Positions 1 to 10,885 of a stretch of DNA of 64,000 nt are shown here, piece after piece. The notes below the pieces were generated by a model, which saw only the letters and a program-made list of their open reading frames with translations, did not search any database and was not told the DNA's origin. The DNA comes from Xanthoparmelia taractica (lineage: Eukaryota > Ascomycota > Lecanoromycetes > Lecanorales > Parmeliaceae), in assembly GCA_033085395.1 (NCBI GenBank), contig JANQBS010000002.1, positions 434,001 through 498,000 on the forward strand. Reading direction: 5' to 3'. Position 1 is the stretch's first letter. Every line of letters starts with the position of its first letter. A program made the translations under genes and the position numbers.

Positions 1-2125
1 GATCTCACTGGTGTTCTCCATCCAATCTCGAGCCAAATCAACAATGCGACCTTGGTCTTCGGACACATGGACAAGACCAAGGGTGAGAGCAATGTCGCCA
101 TAAGACTCTGCCAAGCCAGGGGCGGTATCCGCCTGCAGCCAGAAGATACAGTCGTAAGCATCTTTGTAGCGGTAAGCGTATTCAACAGTCGTAAGAGTCT
201 TTCCTACACCACCGACGCCGTATATCACGCATATATCACCTGGGATGTCTAATTTCTCATGTATCTTCAGAATAGCTTTCTCACGTCCATAGAATGACTC
301 ATTAGGCGGATGCTTGATGGTCATGACAGGAAATTGGGCTGTCGATGTTCTGAGAACAGTCGAGCCATCGAGAGCCTCGATGACCTCGGCCAAACCTTGA
401 CCACCTTCCTTTGAGGTTGAATCAGCTTGGCTGCCGAGGAATTGTTTTACAGCAGCCTCTCGAGCCTCAGCCTGGGTTCTCGAGCCTTCTGACGCCTCAA
501 TGGCCACGCTCTCAGCTCGAGTCTCCCCGTCACTGCCGGAGTCTTCCATCAGGTCTAGCTCGTCATCACTGTTAGGATCATAGAGACGGGGTCTGGCTGG
601 GAGAGCGGCAAATAGAGCGACTTGTTCAAGTTCATCGGCCAGATGGCGTCGCAGGAATTTCTCCTTTTTGAATTCCTCTAAGCACAAGGGGCATTGGGTT
701 CTGTCCTTGAGGTTTCCGTAAATCTGCATACACAATTCCGCGAATGAATCCAGTTGATGTTCATTGACAAGTCCCGGATGATTTTGGCGCATGTGATTAT
801 CGAAAGCTTAACGTGACCGACAGTCCTCCCCGCAAGGTCTGCAAGACCAGACTCTCTGAGTCTGATGTATGTCAATTTCATGGTGTATCCAATCGGCTTT
901 TACACCATATGTTTTGTTCGCTCGCAGGCAGCCACCAAAGGTACAGATGTACGGTTCGAGATCGTTCATCACATGCGCTCTAGATAATGGTATGTCAGTA
1001 ATGCGTTTCCGTGCGCTTTGTAGATGGACGGCTCACTTCCATGCGGAGAACGAGGCAATTGCTACCAAGGAGTGGAAGCAGTATGGACATCTGAATTGCT
1101 GTCCGTCTAAGGAAGAATTCGGTTCTGGCGGACGTGGTAATTTGAGGCGTTGAGCTTTAACTCCAATAACCGGGTGATCGAACGCATGCGACTTCTGTAT
1201 AGGGTTGTTGCTCACTGAGGTCAACGCCGTGCCTATACCAGATGCGAATCCTGAAGAATTCGTCCATCCGCCAGCCACTTGGCTCCCTTGCGTCACTTCT
1301 TCGCTATGACTGTAGTACGATATGTCAGCGGCGGAAAGTTCATCGCCATCTTCATGTGTTGGAGGGGACACTGTGCCCTTAATGCCCTCGTTTTCGGCCA
1401 CGGTCTCCTCTTCGTCTTGTGCTCGAAGAAACATAAGTTGCTGACGGCGTTTCCAGTTGGCTGACCCAAGACGGCTCAACAGCTCATGATTGGCTTGAGG
1501 GAATTTGCTCCTCACATGGGAATGATCAAAGACATCTCCTCCTGGATTGCTGGCCTTAGTTCGCGTATCATGAGGCGCTGGATCCTGTAAAGCAGGAAGT
1601 AGGCGGAAAAGGCATGTCAGGATCTCGCGCACTTCTGTGAGATGTTGTTGAAGTGGCGTGGAGGGGTTTGCGCTACTTGAGTCAACAGAGATGTTTTGTT
1701 CTGAAGTAGCTGAAGAGTCGCTTCCTGATATCAAGGGTTGTTCCCGGTCTTCCTCATGCTCGTCTGATACACTGGCAATTTTGCCTGCCAGTACCAACAA
1801 AGCTGCTGCAATGTCAGTACGGAGCTGCTTTAAGCATATATCACGTACATTCGTTACTCAAACTGACCAACTCTCGCAACAGCTCGAGAACCCTATCGCG
1901 AAGCCTCGAGGAGTTTCGCAGCGCATGGTCCAGTTGACCGTCTCTCGCACCGATCTCAATGTCCCATATTTCCAGGCGACCTACTTCGTCACTGCATCTT
2001 TGAGACTCCGCTGAGATTGGATCATGCAGAGGACGGTCGTTGAGGGTATCACAAACATGCTGCAAGGCCTTGGAAGCTTCCACAAATAGTTTGGCGATGG
2101 ATCCGTCGGCTGGAACAAATGTCAT
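1..2125 (-). pseudogene. NB-ARC (NLR-type STAND) protein with zinc fingers; cut by window edge, in-frame stop
   Basis: Predicted intracellular immune or heterokaryon-incompatibility type receptor of the fungal NLR class. The start is ATG 2123-2125. Two introns are clear, 1806-1848 and 980-1036, and both keep the frame. The N-terminal part (about 340 residues) is a helical, low-complexity fungal region. Three C2H2-like fingers follow: CTFGGC with a downstream H/H pair, CRPCGEDC with HMRQNH, and CPLCLEEF with RRHLADE. The nucleotide-binding domain has the P-loop GVGGVGKT at 196-219, preceded by ESFYGRE and followed by FWLQAD, and it runs off the left edge. The frame is open throughout except for a TAA at 808-810 inside the second finger. 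No splice-site pair removes this stop without destroying the finger, so the gene looks disabled in this strain unless the base is an error. The C-terminal sensor repeats lie outside the window. Confidence 0.75.
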
Positions 2126-2541
2126 GATGTTTTATGGATTTCTGAATGAATAGGCGATTCGATAGAACATATTCTGGTTACTTGTGTGATGATGGATTCC
2201 TGGACGTACTACTTACGTGTGACGAGGCTGAATGTCGGACATGGATCTGCTGCGCAGATCTTCGACCCCCCTCCCCACTTGATTAACAAGGCGTGCAGCA
2301 GCTGAGGGAACATCTGGCGGGAGGGCGTTGTACTAGACTTGATAAGCGAAGAACGGGTGTAGCCTAGAGCCCAGACTCCGGGTTGAAACCGTACATGCCG
2401 CATAATGTAAAATGGCGACGAGGCTGGGAATAAGCAGCACCTGTTTGACATACTCACACATGACATCCAGTCTTCACCATCGCCCCTGTACAGGAGGCGT
2501 ACCCATTGGCTGTCATTGAACCACAGTCAAAGACATCTACA
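2126..2541. promoter_or_regulatory. 416-bp shared spacer between two divergent genes
   Basis: This spacer separates the NB-ARC gene (minus strand) from the DUF7580 gene (plus strand). Both start codons face outward, so the two promoters must lie here or overlap the 5' ends. No convincing TATA box or coding frame was seen. Short open frames inside it lack ATG starts or coding character. Confidence 0.4.
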
Positions 2542-4447
2542 ATGTCAGGTTTCGAAGTCATAGGCGTCATCTTAGCATTAATTCCCATCGTCTCGGGAGG
2601 TATCGATCGCTATAAACGCGTGCGAGATGGACAGGAATCGCGGCAACTCGAAAGAGACTTCAAAACGCAGCATGTAATATTTTTGAATACCATCGAAGAG
2701 CTCATCTACCCATTGGTACCAGACTCACAACTGCCAACCCTACTAAAGGACCCTAATGGGAGAATATGGCAAGACAAGTGGCTGTCAGCCAGCCTTGAAA
2801 AACACTTGGATGGAGCGTATCCCACATTCAACGAAATTATGGAAGACATCAAAGTTGTAATGTCTGAATTGCAGAACAGTTTGAGCCCCGAGGTCAGTGT
2901 GTCCTGATCCTCAAGAGAGTGGGGTGACAAGACTGACATCCTCGTTAAGAGTCTCGAGTCCCGCAAGGTGCATCGGCGAATCAAACTTTTCCTCACGAGG
3001 TCACGAAGCGAAGCAGGCTTGGAAAGATTGAAGGCGAAGATTGCAGACTTGGAGATCCTCAAGGGCCAAAGCCAAAGGTTGGCGCCTTACCGACGCGTGA
3101 AAAGTGACAAGATGGAGTCCTTTGGGAGGGTGCGAGAGAGCGCGCTCAGTCTCTATGACGCACTCTCTCGTGGCTGGAATTGCCAATGCCAGGATCCTCA
3201 TCTTGCCAATCTTCGGCTTGAAGCGCGCAGATATGTTGCACCTCAGGGTAATGAAGGTGTTGGAGGAGAAGAGGAGGAAATTCGATTCAAATTCCTGTTC
3301 TCCTTTTGTGCCCCGTCGGCCAACCAGAATTCGGGTACCGGCCCGCTAGACTGGCATGAAGCCGAACTCGCACCTCTTGACCACATCGACGCTCCCAAAC
3401 GAAGCAGCCGAGAGCACAATGCATCACGTCAAAACCCAGCAGATACCAGAGATCTTGGAGGAGCTGTCGCAAAAGCATCGCAGTAAGCCAAGCCGCCACA
3501 CTTGAAAGTTCTGAGAGGCTATGCTGACGTCGGCTTCCAGGGCCCAGAATACACATCAGACCAGAGCACTACGATTCGAGTCACCCAAACATCCCGTAAA
3601 ACCGAATATACGGAAAGGAGAAGATCCGGACACCTTTCAGCGTCTAGAAATCAAAGACCTTTGCCAATGGATTAGGAATCTTCAAAGCAATGCAATCCGT
3701 CCGAATGGAGACTGCTTAGGATATTTGTCCGATGCAAACCAATCGCGTTACGGTCTCTATAGCGTCAACCCAAGGAAAGACGTCGGGCCGCCATTGGCCT
3801 CGTTTCATGTCGGCGACCCACTTTCGCCTGCTAGCAGTCGTGGCAAAGGCAAGAGTATGCCATCTAGACGACAAAAGTTCTCTAATCGTACCAAAACCGA
3901 ACTGGCTTTCACCCTAGGCTCGACAATGCTGCAGCTCCACTCTACTCCCTGGTTGGACAAATGGAAAAAGCAGGATGTTCTGTACTTTCCGGAGCCAGGG
4001 AATGACATGCTTCAGGCTCCCGTTCAGCCATATATATCAAGGCGGTTCTCCTCGAACAGGAGTCGTGACAGTGCCACGGTAGCATCAGACACTCGCGCGG
4101 TACCAGCCTTTGCACCAAACGAAACCCTATTCACACTCGGCGTGATCCTGATCGAAATCGCGTACAACAAGACAATTCAGGCCCTGGCAGAGCCGGGCGA
4201 AAAAGCACAAACGGCAGCTATGACACAGTATCTCACTGCGATACGTATTAGGAAGGAGATTGGAGTGAAGATGGGGAGGCAGTATCAGCGCGCCGTTGAT
4301 GGCTGCCTCATGTGCCAGTTCGGGGTGCAAGGTCTAATTGCTGACCTGAAGAGCGTTGATTTCCAGCGCCAATTTCTCGAACACGTTGTCACACCTTTGG
4401 AAGAGTCTCTGTCGTTTTACTCTCCAGAACCGTGCCGTCAACAGTAG
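2542..4447 (+). CDS. DUF7580-type protein (HeLo-like N-terminus plus kinase-like C-terminal region)
   Basis: The ATG at 2542 begins MSGFEVIGVILALIPIVSGG, the hydrophobic N-terminal helix typical of the fungal DUF7580 family. A helical middle follows (residues about 30-200), with KVHRRIKLFL and ILKGQSQRLAP. The C-terminal region has LQLHSTPWL (about 3940) and NETLFTLGVILIEIAYNK (about 4120), which resembles the C-lobe of protein kinases but shows no HRD or DFG. An intron at 3483-3540 has GTAAGC, CTGAC and CAG and restores the frame exactly. A TGA at 2905-2907 interrupts the first exon. It is removed if 2893-2949 (GTCAGT, ACTGAC, TTAAG, 57 nt) is an intron, giving 596 residues; otherwise the gene carries a nonsense codon. 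Function is unknown. Related fungal proteins are often linked to incompatibility-type genes, and here the neighbour is an NLR. Confidence 0.72.
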
Positions 4448-4675
4448 TAAGCAATAGGCATGATTTTGTAACGGGACTGTAGCACCTTGCCTACCGCTGC
4501 ATTATTACATGAAGGAGTGTGTGAATGAAGCATAGTCCTACAACTCGTTCATTCATGCGTTTTGGTGGGATTGGAGTATCTAGCATCGCTTGCCCCATAA
4601 TCTTAATGTTACAAGTCAACGCAGATCCCGCAGCTCTTTCACGCACGACCTCCTCAACCCGCAGCGTGAAATAAA

Positions 4676-5694
4676 ATGTTTCACCTCCCTAAGATGAACG
4701 AGGCGAATTTTCCACTAGAAGAGAAAACAATCCTAACGTATCTGAAGTGGCAAGAGCTCTACGAAACGGAGAAACCCTACCAGCTCTTCTCTGCCGTTAC
4801 AAAGCAGGAACTACCCGTTCGGGGAGCAACAAATTTGGAGTGGACGGAGGGTGATGTGGAAATCATCCACGATGTTCGAGGCATAGTATCTCACTTTACC
4901 TTGGATAAGAACGGTTTTGCATTTCGCAATGCGCCTACGAACTTTCGAGACTTCAGGTCTACAGAGCAGATTGAAAGAATCTATCTACCAGAAGTTGAAG
5001 ACATCCTACGGCTTGAGGTCGAAGGTGTTGACCAGATTCACTTCTTTGACTGGCGAATCAGGAAGAACGTAGGCCTTGGAGACAAGACAGAAATTGACGC
5101 GAACGACAAATTGCAGCATCTGCTCCCTGCAACCCACGTCCATGTAGACCAGACTCCTTCCGCAGTCGTGGGACGGGTTCGGCTCCATCTTCCCAAACAA
5201 GCCGACTTCCTGCTCAGAGGCAGAGTTCGAATCATAAAGTTGATAGAATCTCCCAAGTATGATGCACGCCACACTGACACAGTATAGCTTCTGGCGGCCC
5301 ATCGTTGATGTGGTTGAAGATCGACCCTTAAGCCTCTGCGATGCGCAAACAGTCGGACTCTCCGATCTCGTCGAGGCAGATCATGTCAGGAAGCATTATA
5401 GTGGCGCAAACTACTATGCAAAGCCGAGCGACAACTATCGCTGGTATTATCTCAATCGACAACGGAGGGATGAAGTCACTCTCTTGAAGATGTTTGACAG
5501 TGCGAACGTAGAAGGCAAATGTGAGTCTCCACGTTTACATTGAAATTGTCACTACTCTGGCCATAAAACTGATGTGTGTAGATTGTCTGCATACTTCCTT
5601 TCCGCATACGAATATTCCCGCAGGTGCAGTCCCTAGGGAGAGCATTGAAGTAAGGGCATTGGTTTTCACGTATCCTCACAATGGAGATCCGTAG
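4676..5694 (+). CDS. AsaB/CmcJ/NvfI-like hydroxylase/desaturase family protein
   Basis: The spliced product is 302 residues. Introns are 5239-5287 and 5521-5581. Removing the first joins RVRIIN to FWRPIVDVVEDRPL, and removing the second joins VEGK to YCLHTSFPH; both joins recreate family blocks. Diagnostic blocks in order are THVHVDQTP (putative metal-site HxHxD region), RVRLHLP, RGRVRII/FWRPI, SDNYRWYYL, and PRESIEVRALVF at the C-terminus. Members of this family are fungal oxidoreductases, some of them in natural-product pathways (asperaculin/AsaB, novofumigatonin/NvfI and cephamycin CmcJ relatives). No polyketide synthase, peptide synthetase or terpene cyclase lies nearby, so a substrate cannot be proposed. 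All expected blocks are present and the gene looks intact. Confidence 0.8.
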
Positions 5695-5780
5695 TCAACA
5701 TGAATACCATGGTAGCATAGTCTACCCAATACGCTCATAAGTAGGACAGTCCTGCGTCCCAGTCATGCTTCAGCGACGTG

Positions 5781-6023
5781 TTACGCAGCAAGGCTCTGCA
5801 CATCGCCCGAACGCTGCAGGCTGATCCAGTCCTCGCCGTCAACTTCACGATCATGCGTCGTGCCTAGCTTGGCTTTCCACGGCTGTTCTCTTCTATCCTC
5901 AGAGGCCTTTGCAGCCACTTGCTGCGCCCATCCTGCATTCGATGTCGCTATTACGCCTTTCCCCAGCTCATTAGGAGGGATTACACCCTCGGTAGGCTCC
6001 GCGAGACTCTGGGTTTGTGACAT
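5781..6023 (-). CDS. Small hypothetical protein (80 aa)
   Basis: The open frame starts at ATG 6021-6023 (MSQTQSLAEPTEGV) and ends at 5781. It is hydrophilic, rich in Glu, Ala and Gly, with a central AGWAQQVAAKASEDR stretch, and has no signal peptide or membrane segment. Codon use looks plausible for a gene and the opposite strand offers nothing better. No family is recognised. It could equally be an exon of a longer gene or a chance frame. It converges with the oxidoreductase upstream. Confidence 0.3.
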   Translation of the reverse strand: MSQTQSLAEPTEGVIPPNELGKGVIATSNAGWAQQVAAKASEDRREQPWKAKLGTTHDREVDGEDWISLQRSGDVQSLAA

Positions 6024-6671
6024 GATGCGAATGGTAGGACACAAGGCAGGCCTGAAGGTTTGACCACTAGTCGAGCTTCTAGTCAGCGCGTTTGGTTACA
6101 AATGTAGAAGGCCTCACCTTGATCACGGAGCTCTGACGGCCAACCCTGGAAATTGCTTTTGAAGTGGTGCCTTGAGTATATTAGATGAAATTGTACGCAG
6201 TAGCAGCAAGGGTTGTTTCTCTGTGGGATGGAAGACCCAAGCAGCGTCCTCCTGTGTTATCGATTTTGCCCCGCATCAGCCGCACCCCATACATCATCGT
6301 ACATAAAGACCCTACGATATCGAAAAGTGATGCCTGCACAAAGACTTGACTCGGAAAACAGAGTCATTGCTCTTTATCAATGTGGTACTCGTGTAAAGGC
6401 AGTGTATCAACAGAGTGATCCTAGGTCGCGAGTCCCGAGTGAGTGGGGGTCACAATTGTCATGTCTTAGTAACCACTCACGCTTCTTACTCCAGACTAAT
6501 TCTGTATACAATTATATTTGATATCGTAGTCCTTCGGCTATCCTCATTTCTTTTGTAGACTCACTTGCTGCATGTACCCACCTAACGTCCTGCTCATCGG
6601 CAAAGAGATGCCCACGACTTCCTACAACAACCCCACCTTCCCACCTTCCCACCTTCCTACTGTCCCCAAAT
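6024..6671. other. Intergenic, upstream of the M28 peptidase
   Basis: About 650 bp with no supported gene. The last 60 bases before the peptidase start are pyrimidine-rich (repeated CCACCTTCCCACCTTCC near 6633-6657), a common fungal promoter or 5' UTR feature. Confidence 0.35.
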
Positions 6672-9193
6672 ATGGCTAACAACAGACCAACCGAACAAAC
6701 CCCCCTTATCACCACTGTCGTCATCGCTCCTTCCCGTCCCCGCTACTCTCACAGCGCGATCCGCCGCTTTTGCTCCATCGCCCTCGGCACCACCCTCATA
6801 GTCGTCATCATCCTTTTCTTGGTACCCGCGAGATATCTGCCAGCTAATAATACCGAGAGCGAATGGACGCCGAAGCATCATGCCTCATACTTGCCGTGGT
6901 ACTCTCCATATGATAACAGGGGATTGTCTTACAAGGAGTTGACCAAAGTGCTACTGGAGACGCCCAAGCCGGAGAAGGCAAGGGAGTGGCAGCAATATTA
7001 TACCGCGGGTCCGCATTTGGCGGGAAAGAACCTGAGTCAGGCGGAGTGGACCAGGGACAGGTGGGTGGAATTCGGGGTGGAGAGTGGCATTGTGGCCTAT
7101 GATGTCTATATAAATTATCCACTGGGACACCGGTTGGCCTTACTTGAAAAGGCCATCGGGAAGGAATCCGCAGCTGGTGATGGAACTGGAAGTGACGTGG
7201 CGGAGCAGAGGAGTGGTGAGGGAGAGCACAAGAGGGGCTACACGGTTAAATATGAATGCAGCATGGAAGAAGATGTCCTGCCTGAAGACCCAACAAGCGG
7301 ACTCGATAACCGTGTGCCTACATTCCACGGATACTCTGCCACTGGTAATGTCACGGCACAGTATGTTTATGTGAATTTTGGAACATACAAAGATTTCGAA
7401 GAGTTGCAGCAGGGGAATGTCAGTCTAAAGGGCAACATTGCGATCGCTAAATACGGTAGGATCTTTCGGGGTCTGAAAGTAAAGAGAGCGCAGGAACTAG
7501 GAATGGTGGGTGTCGTTCTGTACACGGATCCGCAATCAGATTATGATATGACGGAAGAGAATGGGTATGAGGCATACCCGAATGGGCCAGCGAGAAATCC
7601 GAGTAGTGTGCAAAGGGGGAGCACGGAGTTTTTGAGTATGCCTAAATAGAGCTTTCGAGAGCGGACGTAGCTGACAGGACCAGGTATAGCACCTGGAGAT
7701 CCTACGACGCCAGGATATCCTTCAAAACCGGGGGTGCCTAGGGAGGATCCTAGCCATGCTATCCCGGTGATACCGTCCGTACCGATCTCTTACATAGATG
7801 CTCTGCCAATTCTCAAAGCTTTGAATGGCCACGGACCGAACTATAAAGACTTCAATGAATACTGGCGGGGGGGTGGCCTGGGGTACAAGGGTGTGGAATA
7901 CAATATTGGCCCATCACCGCCGAATTTGGCTCTCAATCTGGTCAATGAACAAGAGTATGTCACAACTCCGCTTTGGAACGTCATAGGCATCATCAACGGC
8001 ACCCTTCAAGATGAGGTAATAATCCTCGGTAACCACCGCGATGCCTGGATTGCAGGCGGTGCAGGCGACCCGAACAGTGGTTCTGCAGCCATGAACGAAG
8101 TAGTGCGCAGCTTCGGTGTCGCACTGAGTAAAGGTTGGAAACCGCTTCGAACGATCGTTTTCGCAAGCTGGGATGGTGAAGAATACGGTCTCATTGGCTC
8201 TACTGAGTGGGTTGAGGAGTACATTCCTTGGCTCTCCAAAGCAGCTATCGCTTACCTTAATGTCGATGTCGCTGTCAGAGGAACCGGATTTTCTGTGGCC
8301 GCTGCGCCACTTCTGAGCAAAGCGCTCTACGAAGCTACATCATTGGTGCAGTCACCCAACCAAACCATCCCAGGCCAAACAGTTCACGACCTGTGGGACG
8401 GACATATCAGCACCATGGGCTCTGGAAGCGATTTCACCGCCTTTCAAGACTTCGCCGGTATTCCGTCTGTGGATATGGCCTTCGGTAGTATGCCTGGGGA
8501 TCCCGTCTATCATTACCATAGCAATTACGATAGTTTTGCTTGGATGGACAAATTTGCCGATCCGGACTGGACGTATCACACTGCTATGACCAAGGTGTGG
8601 GCACTGTATGCGGCGGCGTTGGTGGAAACGCCGGTTATTGCTCTTAATGCTACGGATTATGCTGTAGGTCTGAATAATTACCTCCAGTCTGTCAAGGATC
8701 TCACAGCTTCCTCCCACGAGTCGGTCCGATCCCCAACTTCCTTGATCCTTCTAGAAAATGCAATCTCCCGCCTGCATAATGTAAGCGTCATCTTTGACGC
8801 CGGCGCTGCTATACTCGCATTGAAAGTCAGTCAAAGTTCGCCATGGTGGAGATGGTGGTATAAGACACGGCTTTATGCCGCGGTTAAGAGGGTCAATGAA
8901 GGGTACAAGAATTTGGAAAGACAATTCTTGTATGAGAAAGGGTTGGATGGTAGAAGCTGGTTTAAGCACGTCGTTTTTGCACCGGGTATTTGGACTGGGT
9001 ATGCTGGGGCGACGTTTCCGGGCTTGGTGGAGTGTGTAGATAGTGGTGATAGGGAGGGTGTTGAGGTGAGTAGTCTTTCGCGGAGATGTATGGGGACACA
9101 TTGCTGACAGTGGTGTATTTATAGCGGTGGAGTCGAATCATCGAAGCGAGAATAAATGCTGCTACGGAATCACTCGAGCAAATCATTGGATGA
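6672..9193 (+). CDS. Membrane-anchored M28 peptidase, glutamate carboxypeptidase II / transferrin-receptor-like
   Basis: The spliced product is 804 residues. Introns are 7636-7683 and 9066-9124. The short cytosolic N-terminus is followed by one membrane helix (about residues 36-53, LGTTLIVVIILFLVPA), giving a type II topology with the catalytic part in the lumen or outside. A protease-associated domain spans about 150-340. The M28 domain keeps the full two-zinc set in GCPII order: His439 (NHRDAW), Asp450 (GDPNSG), Glu487/Glu488 (DGEEYG), Asp516 (LNVDV) and the His in PVYHYHSNYD. The ligand spacing matches GCPII except for one extra residue between His439 and Asp450. The C-terminal helical region matches the transferrin-receptor dimerisation domain. 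All parts are intact, so an active di-zinc carboxypeptidase, probably vacuolar or at the cell surface, is expected. The short last exon (9125-9193) ends IEARINAATESLEQIIG. Confidence 0.9.
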
Positions 9194-9464
9194 CTAATGT
9201 AGAGAAGACATAGCATGTAGCCTGTGTAGGTCTACTTTTGGAACTGATTCCTGCTCGCATGATATTCGAGATGAGGGCTTGCATTGGGTTGTCCTCTCAC
9301 CGTTGTCAACCTTCCTGCACCATCTATCAGAGATGGCCAATCTAATTATGGTTTTCCCAGTACAATTTAAAGTTCTTTATTACTTCTTACTTACAACATA
9401 TCCGGGATGAATTCTCTTCAATCTTTTGTGTCCAAGTCACAATCAAACCCAAAATTACAAATCC
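9194..9464. other. Spacer downstream of M28 peptidase
   Basis: About 270 bp. It holds the presumed 3' UTR of the peptidase and an AT-rich tract near 9350-9400. No gene or recognisable long terminal repeat was seen. Confidence 0.3.
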
Positions 9465-10690
9465 CACCTCTCCCGTACCAGTGGCGAGTCACTTTCCAGC
9501 AGATGCGCTAGCCAACACGTTCGTAGGGTAATATTGTCGACACCGTGGATTGCCTACAGCAATTGTGTCGGACGACAGAGGGTAGCAGTTCGTGAGCAAG
9601 TCTTCAAAACGGGTCTGTCAGCTGCTAGGGATCGTACGACGATAATTCACAGCTCATCATCCAGAAACGGATGCGTCCACTAACGGATGAACCAGACTGT
9701 TCGAATCGTATTTGCGAGCGGTTATCGACTTTGACCAGAATAATTGGACCACGTTGCTACCGATAGCGGAGTTAGCACTTCCGTTCTCCCTATTTCATGG
9801 ATATCACGCGAAGTAAATATAATTAACATAATGGAAGTATCGGAATGTTCCGTACGAAGATCGGAAACCTGTGCAGCGGGCGGAGAAAATCGTGTCGCAG
9901 TAAGTTACGGCAAGCTACGGGATGGGTACTGGCCTCCCGTTGCCAGTGCATGCTACGAGTTTCAAACTGAGGGACGAGGTATGATTGAGTCTAAAGGAGA
10001 TCAAGACTAATGGTACGGGCAAGGCGAAGTATACAGTGATAGAAAGGTTGGGTCTTAAGAACTCTGACAGACTTGACACACCATCTGGAATTATAGGGTA
10101 TTTCAATCGGAAACACTGAAGTTGGTAGCCAATGAACCTTCCGGACTCGCAGATGGCGGACGATGATCTTCACGAGCCTGTCATCGTGGGGGATTACGAA
10201 GAATGAAATGTAGAAACGAGTTTTAGGTAAACGAGATAGGAGGCGGGGCCAGCAGTATCTGATGAAGCAAAATAGGATACAGCCGTCCAACGTAGGAATA
10301 TGCTAGTGCTATGGTGGACACCATAGCGTTGGATGCGTACGAAGCAGACTTTGGTGACGAGGGGGTTATGTGAGCACTTGGTGCTGAGGCACCTGTGTTG
10401 ATATTGCCAAGGACGCCAAGCTAGCGCGAAGACGCTAACTTCCCGCGCGCAACGGGGATACAACAACAGAAAGGCTCTTCTCTTCTCTTTTTATCGTATA
10501 CTGGACTAGTCCAGACAATCGAGGCATTCGACCCTAGCCCCTCACGAAGAAACGGCGAAGCCAAATAAGGGCGGTAAGAAGCTTAGGAAGAACGGGCGAA
10601 AGAAGCTATCGAAGGGTTGGTCGGTTAGTCGGATGCCCTTGCTAGAGAACCTTATAAAGTATCTGCGCAAGGATCTCTGATTTGCCCCGC
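9465..10690 (+). mobile_element. Degenerate Ty3/gypsy retrotransposon relic (integrase and C-terminal module)
   Basis: Reading the plus strand through several in-frame stops gives a recognisable Ty3/gypsy integrase core: ADALANTFV, then HRGLPTAIVSD at 9541-9573 (second catalytic Asp), QFVSKSSKRVCQLLGI, AHHPETDAST (catalytic Glu, about 9650), YLRAVIDFDQNNW, and PFSLFHGYH near 9780. Further on come LSLKEIKT and KYTVIERLG with RLDTPSGIIGYF, matching the GPY/F-like module of chromovirus-type integrases. After that lies a region that could be a worn chromodomain. Stops occur about every 20-60 codons, and one Asp codon is duplicated after VSD. No reverse transcriptase, RNase H, protease or LTR was found, so this is a 3' fragment. 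A final open stretch ends at the TGA near 10680. Confidence 0.75.
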
Positions 10691-10799
10691 CCGAAGGAAT
10701 CCTGTCAAAGCCCCCTCAGAAGAGATACCAAGACCCTGCGCCAAGATCCCCACCTCTTGGCGGAGGAATCTTGGCGACCAGGACTACCCTCACTAAGGG

Positions 10800-10885
10800 C
10801 CGAGGGTCGGTGACAAAAGTCGTTGGACAACCTCGGCACGGAAAAATCTCGGGGTTGTCCAACGACTTTTGTCACCGACCCTCGG
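10800..10885. repeat. 33-bp perfect inverted repeat with 20-bp loop
   Basis: The left arm, 10800-10832, starts CCGAGGGTCGGTGACAAAAG. The right arm, 10853-10885, is its exact reverse complement, ending CTTTTGTCACCGACCCTCGG. The 20-bp loop includes CACGGAAAAATCTC, and near-complementary CTCGG tracts extend the stem inward. It lies just past the gypsy relic and may be the fused termini of a collapsed DNA transposon (MITE) or a foldback element. No flanking target-site duplication is obvious. Confidence 0.8.

Noticed and set aside
4676..9193. Natural-product gene cluster around the AsaB/CmcJ-like gene
   Set aside because: No polyketide synthase, peptide synthetase, terpene cyclase, cytochrome P450 or pathway regulator lies within reach; neighbours are a peptidase and a DUF7580 gene.
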